Source of the DNA: Solidesulfovibrio sp.
GTDB lineage: Bacteria > Desulfobacterota > Desulfovibrionia > Desulfovibrionales > Desulfovibrionaceae
Assembly: GCF_038562415.1 (NCBI RefSeq)
Contig: NZ_JBCFBA010000001.1
Location: 558,001-622,000 of the forward strand
DNA: 64,000 nt
Direction of reading: 5' to 3'
Shown: piece by piece, positions 57,934-64,000 of the stretch
Numbering within the stretch: position 1 is the first letter of the stretch
How the letters are laid out: every line of letters starts with the position of its first letter
Notes under the pieces: model-generated
Seen by the model: only the letters and a program-made list of their open reading frames with translations
Database searches by the model: none
Told to the model about the DNA's origin: nothing
Translations under genes and position numbers: made by a program

Positions 57934-60090
57934 ATGCAAGACGCCGCCAATTTAAGCGAGTACCGCAAGCAGCTGCGTCAGGCCCTGGAAAACGAGTTCC
58001 AGCGCGAGGCCCTGGACAAGTTCGCCGTGGCCTACCGCACCTCCCGGGCCAACGCCTTCGCCGGCATCGACGCCCCGGAACTGATCGCCGAAATCGCCGA
58101 GGCCAAGGACGCCTCCATCGACCATTTGATGGAACTGTTCGAGGAGTTCAAGCGCCACGCTGAGGCCGCCGGCACCAAGGTCCACCTGGCCGCCACCGCC
58201 CACGAGGCCAACGAGATCATCGGCCGCATCGCCCAGGAAAACGGGGTCAAGACCATCGTCAAGTCCAAGTCCATGACCGCCGAGGAAACCCACTTAAACG
58301 ACCACCTCGAGGGCCTGGGCCTGGACGTCACGGAAACCGACCTCGGCGAATGGATCATCCAGCTGCGCCACGAAGGCCCCACCCACATGGTCATGCCGGC
58401 CATCCACCTGTCCCGCTACCAGGTGGCCGACCTGTTTTCCGAGGTCACCCACAAAAAGCAGGATGTGGACATCCAGAAGCTGGTCAAGGTGGCCCGCCGC
58501 GAGCTGCGGCCCAAGTACTGCCAGGCCGACATGGGCATCTCCGGGGCCAACTTCGCCATCGCCGCCACCGGCACCATCGGCATCATCACCAACGAGGGCA
58601 ACGGCCGCCTGACCACCACCCTGCCCCGGGTCCACGTGGCCCTGGCCGGCATCGACAAGCTGGCTCCGACGCTGCACGACGCCCTTCGCGTCATCAAGTG
58701 CCTGCCCAAAAACGCCACCGGCCAGAACATCACCTCCTACGTCACCTGGATCACCGGCGCCGTACCCTGCGCGAGCAGCCCGGACGGCAAGAAGATCCAC
58801 CACGTGGTCTTCGTGGACAACGGCCGCCTGGCCATGGCCCGCGATCCGCTGTTCAAGCAGGCCCTTCGCTGCATCCGCTGCGGCGCCTGCGCCAACGTCT
58901 GCCCCATCTACCGGCTGGTCGGCGGCCACAAGTACGGCCACGTCTACATCGGCGCCATCGGCCTGGTGGCCACCTACTTCTTCCACGGCCGGGACAAGGC
59001 GAAAAACCTGGTCCAGAACTGCCTCAACTGCGGGGCCTGCAAGGCCGTGTGCGCCGCCGGCATCGACCTGCCGACCATGATCAAGGAGGTCCATGCCCGC
59101 ATCCAGGACGAGGAAGGCCATCCGCTGTATTCCTCGGCCGCCGGCGCGGTCCTCAAGAACCGGACGCTGTTCCACACCATCCTCAAATCGGCCCGGCTGC
59201 TGCAAAAGCCCGTGGCCGGCGGCGGCTACCTGCGCCATCTGCCCATGTTCCTGTTTAAGGACCACGACTTCCGCGCCCTGCCGGCCATCGCCGAGGTGGC
59301 CTTCCGCGACCGCTGGGAAAAGATCCGGCCCCGGGTGGCCAAGGCCGACATCAAGGTGGCCCTTTTCTCGGGCTGCGTGCAGGACTTCGTCTACCCCGAG
59401 CAGATGGAGGCGGCCGTGGCCGTGATTGCCGGCAAGCCCGGCGTGGCCATGGAGTACCCCATAGGCCAGTCGTGCTGCGGCCTGCCGCTCATGATGATGG
59501 GCGAGAAAAAGGCCGGCCGGGAACTGGCCGCCCACAACATGAACGCCATCGACGCCCAGGGCTTCGACTACATCGTCACCTTGTGCGCCTCCTGCGCCTC
59601 CTACCTCAAGCACGGCTACAAGCGGCTTTTCGAGGACGACCCGGCCATGTCCTTCAAGGCGGCCCAGTTCGCCCAGCGGGTCATGGACTTCAGTTCGTTC
59701 GTGCGCGACGTGCTGGGCTTTGACGCCGCATCCTTCGCCGGCCCGTCCAAGGACGTCACCTACCACGCCCCCTGCCACCTGTGCCGGGGCCTGGGCGTGA
59801 CCGAGGCGCCGCGCGCCCTTTTGCGCGACGCCGGGCTCAACTACCTGCCGGCGGCGGAAGAGGACGTCTGCTGCGGCTTCGGCGGCACCTTCTCGGTCAA
59901 GTTCCCGGAACTGTCCAAGGAACTGCTGCGCAAGAAGATCAACAACCTCAAAGCCACCGGGGCCACGGCCATGGCCACCGACTGCCCGGGCTGCATCATG
60001 CAGATTCGCGGCGGCTTCGAGCACGACGGCACGCACTTCGAGGTGCGCCACGTGGCCGAGTACCTGGCCGCGCGCCTCAAGCGCAAATAA
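57934..60090 (+). CDS. LutB-LutA fusion (LUD + 4Fe-4S + two CCG domains)
   Basis: 718 residues. Residues 60-300 are the LutB LUD domain (SKSMTAEETHLNDHL, GISGANFAIAATGTIG). Two ferredoxin-like motifs follow: CIRCGACANVCP near 312-323 and CLNCGACKAVCAAG near 365-378. From about 470 the LutA-type part has two CCG domains: SGCVQDF with QSCCGLPLMMMG, and HAPCHLCRGLG with DVCCGFGGTFSVKFPE, then CPGCIMQI. In Bacillus lutA and lutB are separate; here one chain carries both. It should oxidise L-lactate together with LutC. Last gene of the operon, followed by a terminator. Confidence 0.93.
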   Translation: MQDAANLSEYRKQLRQALENEFQREALDKFAVAYRTSRANAFAGIDAPELIAEIAEAKDASIDHLMELFEEFKRHAEAAGTKVHLAATAHEANEIIGRIAQENGVKTIVKSKSMTAEETHLNDHLEGLGLDVTETDLGEWIIQLRHEGPTHMVMPAIHLSRYQVADLFSEVTHKKQDVDIQKLVKVARRELRPKYCQADMGISGANFAIAATGTIGIITNEGNGRLTTTLPRVHVALAGIDKLAPTLHDALRVIKCLPKNATGQNITSYVTWITGAVPCASSPDGKKIHHVVFVDNGRLAMARDPLFKQALRCIRCGACANVCPIYRLVGGHKYGHVYIGAIGLVATYFFHGRDKAKNLVQNCLNCGACKAVCAAGIDLPTMIKEVHARIQDEEGHPLYSSAAGAVLKNRTLFHTILKSARLLQKPVAGGGYLRHLPMFLFKDHDFRALPAIAEVAFRDRWEKIRPRVAKADIKVALFSGCVQDFVYPEQMEAAVAVIAGKPGVAMEYPIGQSCCGLPLMMMGEKKAGRELAAHNMNAIDAQGFDYIVTLCASCASYLKHGYKRLFEDDPAMSFKAAQFAQRVMDFSSFVRDVLGFDAASFAGPSKDVTYHAPCHLCRGLGVTEAPRALLRDAGLNYLPAAEEDVCCGFGGTFSVKFPELSKELLRKKINNLKATGATAMATDCPGCIMQIRGGFEHDGTHFEVRHVAEYLAARLKRK

Positions 60091-60107
60091 GCTGCCCCCT
60101 GACCGAC

Positions 60108-60140
60108 AAAGGCCGCGCCCCCGGACGCGGCCTTTCCGTT
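60108..60140 (+). terminator. Intrinsic terminator of the organic-acid operon
   Basis: AAAGGCCGCG (60108-60117) pairs with CGCGGCCTTT (60126-60135) around an 8-base loop, followed by CCGTTTTC. It lies 18 bases after the LutB-LutA stop. Confidence 0.85.
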
Positions 60141-60225
60141 TTCTCATCGACGGCCGACCCCGGCCGCTTGTCCCGGCCGCCGGCCGGCGGTACAAGACCG
60201 GACGATCCGCGAACAAGGAGGGAAT

Positions 60226-61128
60226 ATGTTCCAAGCCCCCCGTCCCCGCCGCAAGCGCACGGCCCGGCCGGCCGTATGGGCCGCCGCCTGGCTGGTCCTG
60301 GTCTTCGGCCTTGGCGCCTGTCAGGGCGACAACCTGCGCGCCAACCTGGTCGTGTTGCAGCAAAAGCAGCAGCTCATCGACGCCGTGCGGGCCGGGCTGC
60401 TGACGGCCGTGGACCAGGAAAAAAACGCCCTGCTCTCGCCAAGCCAGACCGAGGCCAAGCTGTTCCTGGACAAGGGCCGCGAGGCCATGGCCGGGGTCAG
60501 GAAGGACATGGGCAGCCTGGCCCAGTTGGTGGACGACACCGGTTATCCCAAGGAAATCGCCTCGTACAAGGCCGTTGCCGCCGATTTCGAGGAGATGGCC
60601 GCGATCGACGGCACACTGCGTGGCCTGGCCGGGCGCAACACCAACCTGCGCGCCGCCGAGCTCTCGCGCACCGAGGCGGCCCTGGCCGCCAACCGCCTGC
60701 AGCAGGCGCTCACCCCGGTCATCGACGCCGCCGATTGCCAGGCCAGCCAGGACGCCCTGCGCGTCGTCACGGCGACCTTGTCCGTCCTGTCCCTGCACGC
60801 CCAGCACATCGACGAGAAGACCGGCCCCGGCATGGATACCCTGGAAGCGGCCATGAACCGGCAGCATGCCCGGGCCCAGGCCGCCCTCGACCGGCTCGCC
60901 GGCCTGTCCTCCCCGACGATCGCCGCCGCCCTGGCCCCGGCCCAGGCGGCCTACGCCGACTTCTGGCGGGTGACCCGGGAGGTCCTCGCCCTGTCCCGGG
61001 AAAACACCAACATCGAGGCCCAGGCCCTGGCCATGGGCAAAAAGCGGCTGATGACGGCCAAGACCCTGGCCGATCTGGCCGCCCTGCAGGAGGTGGTGGC
61101 CGAGAAGGAATTCACGGCCACGCGGTAA
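60226..61128 (+). CDS. Lipoprotein with a helical-bundle sensor-like domain
   Basis: 300 residues with CAAGGAGG before the ATG. A basic N-terminus and hydrophobic core end in a lipobox FGLGAC near residue 32. The mature part is almost entirely helical, with heptad-like Leu/Ala spacing and long charged helices (from LRANLVVLQQKQQLIDAV to the final KKRLMTAKTLADLAALQEVV). This looks like the four-helix-bundle ligand domains of chemoreceptors, but no transmembrane or signalling part follows. I do not recognise the family. A periplasmic binding or structural role is a guess. It is convergent with the next gene. Confidence 0.6.
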   Translation: MFQAPRPRRKRTARPAVWAAAWLVLVFGLGACQGDNLRANLVVLQQKQQLIDAVRAGLLTAVDQEKNALLSPSQTEAKLFLDKGREAMAGVRKDMGSLAQLVDDTGYPKEIASYKAVAADFEEMAAIDGTLRGLAGRNTNLRAAELSRTEAALAANRLQQALTPVIDAADCQASQDALRVVTATLSVLSLHAQHIDEKTGPGMDTLEAAMNRQHARAQAALDRLAGLSSPTIAAALAPAQAAYADFWRVTREVLALSRENTNIEAQALAMGKKRLMTAKTLADLAALQEVVAEKEFTATR

Positions 61129-61141
61129 GGCACCCGGCCGG

Positions 61142-61663
61142 CTAGCGGCCCGGCGCCTCGCTTTTGGGGCACGAGGCCCGCAGGTGGCAGACGGGGCAGC
61201 CGCCCACATAGGGCTCGTACGTCATGACGGCGTACTGGACGCTGACGCTGCCGGCGTCGTTCCAGACCAGGCCCAGGTTTTCCAGGCGGCGCCGCAGGTC
61301 CCTGTCCGGGGTGGGCAGGGGCGCGCAGGAGCCGGCCTCGATCTCCGGCACGCACTGCCCGGCCGCGCCCATGACCATGGACACGGCCAGGTTGTGCAAG
61401 GCGAAGCCTTCCGAGGGCGACCGGGCCCAGGCTTCCTCCACCAGCCCCTCGACCGCCGGCTCCAGGAAAAACAGGACCACGGCCCGCCTTGAGCCCGGCG
61501 CGGCGAAACGGTAGCCCTTGAGGTGCTCTCGAAACGTTTCCCAATGCGCCCGGCACAGGTCGCACTGGGCCTGCTCCACCTTGGCCGCTCCTGAAACCTT
61601 CAGGAATAAAAAGAGATCGAACTCCGGATTGGGAGAGAGCCTCTCCACGCGCAGCTTGCCCAA
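61142..61663 (-). CDS. Unknown protein with two CxxC clusters
   Basis: 173 residues. The most likely start is the TTG at 61663, because GGAGG at 61668-61672 is spaced 4-6 bases ahead of it; a TTG at 61675 would overlap that site. Two cysteine pairs stand out: CDLCRAHW near 35-42 and GCPVCHLRASC near the C-terminus, suggesting a zinc or Fe-S site. The middle is mixed helix and strand (RRAVVLFFLEPAVEGLVEEAW). No membrane segment. I do not recognise the family; it may be a lineage-specific cytoplasmic protein. Context gives no function. Confidence 0.6.
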   Translation of the reverse strand: MGKLRVERLSPNPEFDLFLFLKVSGAAKVEQAQCDLCRAHWETFREHLKGYRFAAPGSRRAVVLFFLEPAVEGLVEEAWARSPSEGFALHNLAVSMVMGAAGQCVPEIEAGSCAPLPTPDRDLRRRLENLGLVWNDAGSVSVQYAVMTYEPYVGGCPVCHLRASCPKSEAPGR

Positions 61664-61981
61664 GGACGCCTCCAAAATCGAAATTGGCCCGGGTGTAGCC
61701 CAGGGGCCGGCCGATCACAAGCCCCGGCCCTCCCGGGTCCGGTGAACAAAATCCAACGATTCGTATGAATCGGCAGGGCCATATTGCCATTACGCCCCAG
61801 CTTGGGTAAGGTCTTCAATACATGTTGTTCCAGCATGGTCTACTGGCTGCATTCCATGATCTTCGTTGAGGATGAATATCGTTAGTGTGAAAACTTCAAT
61901 CCGGTTGCCGTGGGGAAACCAGGCAATCGCAGCGTCAGCCGTCATGACGGCCGCTGCAGACGGAAATGCCAGGAGTCAGCC
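61664..61981. other. Divergent region before the chemoreceptor gene
   Basis: About 318 bases, AT-richer than average towards the right. It holds the upstream sequence of both flanking genes and the small palindrome at 61757-61772. No sigma-28 (flagellar) promoter consensus was recognised and no small gene is supported. Confidence 0.45.
61757..61772. promoter_or_regulatory. Palindrome CGATTC-N4-GAATCG
   Basis: Perfect 6+6 inverted repeat with spacer GTAT in the divergent region, about 210 bases before the chemoreceptor start. A possible operator; no known regulator matches. Confidence 0.35.
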
Positions 61982-63817
61982 ATGAGAACACAGATGCGCC
62001 TTTCCATGAAACTGATATGCGCTTTCGCCATTCTTATCGCCATCCAGATAGGCGGGAACATCACGGCCTTGCTGCTGATGGGGAGTATCAACGCCAACGT
62101 CACGGAGCTGGCCACCAACTGGCTGCCGAGCATAGATGCCGTCGCCGATATTGACCATCAATTTCAGACGTTGCGGCGATGGGAGATTCTGCACGTTCTC
62201 TCGACGGATGAGAACGAGATGCGGGGGTATGACCAGCAAATTGCCACGATAAAAGTCGAGTTGAACAAATCCATCGCCACATACGAACCACTTATCAGTT
62301 CCGATGAAGAACGAAGGATATACAAAATATTCCGGGCTGGTGAGGAAAAATACAACGCTATTTCCGTAAAGCTTCTTGAACTGTCGCGGAAAAACGCCAC
62401 GGAAGAGGCAAAGAAACTGATCGAGGGCGATTCGCGCACAGCGTTCAATAGCACGTTGGACGAGTTGAAACGTCTGGTCGACCTCAACAAGAAAGGCGCC
62501 GCCGATACCGCCGCCGCCGGCAATGCCGACTACCATCGGGGACGCCTGATCCTCATAAGCCTGCTGATCGTCGCCACCCTTGTCGGCGTGGCCGTGTGCC
62601 TGGTCATCCTGCGCGGCGTGTCCAGCCAGCTCGGCGAGGACCCCGGCTACCTGTACGAAGTGGCCAGCCGCATCGCCGGCGGCGAGATGGACATCCGCTT
62701 CCGGGAACACAAGGGCGAGGGTGGCGTGTTCGCCGTGCTCAAGCAGATGGTGGCCAACCTCAAGCAGAAGATCGCCGAGGCGGACGGCAAAACCGCCGAG
62801 GCCGCCGCCGAGGCCGCCAAGGCCAGGCAGGCCACCGAAGCCGCCGAAGCCGCCCGGCAGGCCGCGGAAAACGCCAAGGCCGAAGGCATGCTCCAAGCCG
62901 CCGACCGGCTCTCGTCCGTGGTGCACATCGTCTCCTCGGCCTCCGAGGAACTTTCGGCCCAGATCGAACAGACGAGCCAGGGCGCCGAACAACAGTCCAA
63001 CCGCCTGGGCGAGACGGCCACGGCCATGGAAGAGATGAACGCCACCGTGTTGGAAGTGGCCCAGAACGCCTCCCAGGCCGCCGACACCGCGGCCAAGGCC
63101 CGGGCCAAGGCCGAGGAAGGTTCCGGCGCCGTGGGCAAGGTCGCCAGCTTCATGGAACGCATCAATGAAAATTCCCGCCAGTCCCTCGAGGACATGGGGA
63201 CCCTCGGTAAACAGGCCGAAAGCATCGGCCAGATATTGAACGTCATTTCCGACATCGCCGACCAGACCAACCTGTTGGCCTTAAACGCCGCCATCGAGGC
63301 GGCCCGGGCCGGCGAGGCCGGGCGCGGCTTCGCCGTGGTCGCCGACGAGGTCCGAAAGCTGGCCGAAAAGACCATGACCGCCACCAAGGAAGTCGGCGAC
63401 GCCATCCGTGGCATTCAGGGCGGCGCCCGCAAGAACTACGACAACGTGGCCCAGGCCGTCACCGCCGTCGGCGAGGCCACCGCCCTGGCCGCCACGGCCG
63501 GCGGCATCCTCGGCGAAATCGTCAGCCTGGTGGACGCCTCGGCCGACCAGGTCCGGTCCATCGCCACGGCCTCGGAACAGCAGTCCGCCACCAGCGAGGA
63601 GATCAACCGCTCGGTGGACGAGGTCAACCGCATCGCGGCCGAAACCATGGACGCCCTGCGCCAGTCGGCCCAGGCCGTGTCCGACCTGGCCCAGCAGTCC
63701 CAGGAGCTCAATGCCATGATCCAGGAGATGCAGGGAGGTTCCGGCGGTGCGGCGGCGCTGCCCGGGAGGAAACCCGCCGCCCTGGCCGGCGGCAAACGGC
63801 CGCGGGCACTCACCTAG
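61982..63817 (+). CDS. Methyl-accepting chemotaxis protein (4HB sensor)
   Basis: 611 residues with AGGAGT before the ATG. First helix about 8-33, a four-helix-bundle periplasmic domain ([22 protein letters not shown] is typical of 4HB_MCP) to about 180, second helix about 183-205. HAMP follows with [12 protein letters not shown] long Ala/Glu coiled coil leads to the signalling domain, whose hairpin tip reads [41 protein letters not shown] in conserved form. It should bind CheW/CheA and direct motility; the ligand is unknown. No CheB/CheR-binding pentapeptide is visible at the C-terminus. Confidence 0.93.
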   Translation: MRTQMRLSMKLICAFAILIAIQIGGNITALLLMGSINANVTELATNWLPSIDAVADIDHQFQTLRRWEILHVLSTDENEMRGYDQQIATIKVELNKSIATYEPLISSDEERRIYKIFRAGEEKYNAISVKLLELSRKNATEEAKKLIEGDSRTAFNSTLDELKRLVDLNKKGAADTAAAGNADYHRGRLILISLLIVATLVGVAVCLVILRGVSSQLGEDPGYLYEVASRIAGGEMDIRFREHKGEGGVFAVLKQMVANLKQKIAEADGKTAEAAAEAAKARQATEAAEAARQAAENAKAEGMLQAADRLSSVVHIVSSASEELSAQIEQTSQGAEQQSNRLGETATAMEEMNATVLEVAQNASQAADTAAKARAKAEEGSGAVGKVASFMERINENSRQSLEDMGTLGKQAESIGQILNVISDIADQTNLLALNAAIEAARAGEAGRGFAVVADEVRKLAEKTMTATKEVGDAIRGIQGGARKNYDNVAQAVTAVGEATALAATAGGILGEIVSLVDASADQVRSIATASEQQSATSEEINRSVDEVNRIAAETMDALRQSAQAVSDLAQQSQELNAMIQEMQGGSGGAAALPGRKPAALAGGKRPRALT

Positions 63818-63842
63818 GCCGGCGGCATACCGTGGCCTTTTC

Positions 63843-63887
63843 CGGGCGAACGCCATGGCGGCGGCCAGGCGTTCGCCCGTCCCGTTT
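63843..63887 (+). terminator. Terminator after the chemoreceptor gene
   Basis: CGGGCGAACGCC (63843-63854) pairs perfectly with GGCGTTCGCCCG (63868-63879) around a 13-base loop, followed by TCCCGTTTT. It lies 25 bases after the stop. Confidence 0.75.
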
Positions 63888-64000
63888 TGACGAAAACGTC
63901 GTTTCGGGGATGACAAGAGCCGGCGACCTGTGTACACGATGCCGCCATGGCCGCCCGGCAAAGCCGCGACGGCCCTTGCCCCGAGACCGGCCAGCTATCG

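Noticed and set aside
63281-63961. Minus-strand open frame at the right end
   Set aside because: It is antisense to the highly conserved chemoreceptor hairpin tip and extends through the terminator.

Overview
The window is high-GC DNA from a sulfate-reducing deltaproteobacterium of the Desulfovibrio / Solidesulfovibrio type. This is judged from gene content, not from a database search. The main evidence is a complete lactate and pyruvate oxidation operon (pyruvate:ferredoxin oxidoreductase, FAD/Fe-S lactate dehydrogenase subunits, lactate permease, LutC, fused LutB-LutA), a selenocysteine tRNA gene, a bacteriohemerythrin, and many two-component and sigma-54 regulators. No rRNA, CRISPR array, transposase or prophage gene was seen.

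Layout. 1-2816 (minus): a nickel/cobalt-type membrane cassette made of a PpiC-type isomerase, a HupE/UreJ-like protein and a HupE-NicO fusion that runs off the left edge. 3064-9636 (plus): a GDSL lipoprotein, a 3-hydroxyisobutyrate-dehydrogenase-type reductase, a GT2 glycosyltransferase and a large hybrid histidine kinase. 9647-11326 (minus): a PiT phosphate permease and a stand-alone Nif11-like small protein. 11576-18345 (plus): an amphi-Trp protein, a PhoU/APH fusion, an ATP-grasp enzyme, an HprK-related kinase and an MgtA-type P-type ATPase. This matches what I remember as the uncharacterised 'GAK' (grasp and kinase) system, here tied to phosphate and magnesium transport genes. 18434-20725 (minus): rpoZ-dnaJ-TPR-moaC. 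20873-32802 (minus): a tight six-gene operon with an FtsX permease, an ABC ATPase, a 1669-residue exported/membrane chimera, two OPT-like transporters and a LytS-type membrane PP2C phosphatase. 32882-36373 (minus): a kinase / lipoprotein / sigma-54 regulator set arranged like GlrK-QseG-GlrR. 36447-39162 (minus): a PH-domain membrane protein, a rhomboid protease, selC and a bacteriohemerythrin. 39467-44298 (plus): a hybrid kinase and an NtrC-type regulator. 44364-45293: an AT-rich methyltransferase islet. 45779-60090 (plus): the organic-acid oxidation operon behind a clear sigma-54 promoter. 60226-63817: a lipoprotein, an unknown Cys-rich protein and a chemoreceptor.

How the parts fit. Lactate enters by LldP and is oxidised by the GlcD-type and LutABC proteins. 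Pyruvate is oxidised by PFOR. Acetyl-CoA is probably converted to acetate plus ATP by an ADP-forming acetyl-CoA synthetase rather than by Pta-AckA, leaving a DRTGG protein without a phosphotransacetylase domain. The kinase/NtrC pair just upstream is the natural candidate to fire the sigma-54 promoter. The two best candidates for undescribed systems are the GAK-like cassette (9647-18345) and the six-gene ABC/FtsX/OPT-like/PP2C operon (20873-32802).
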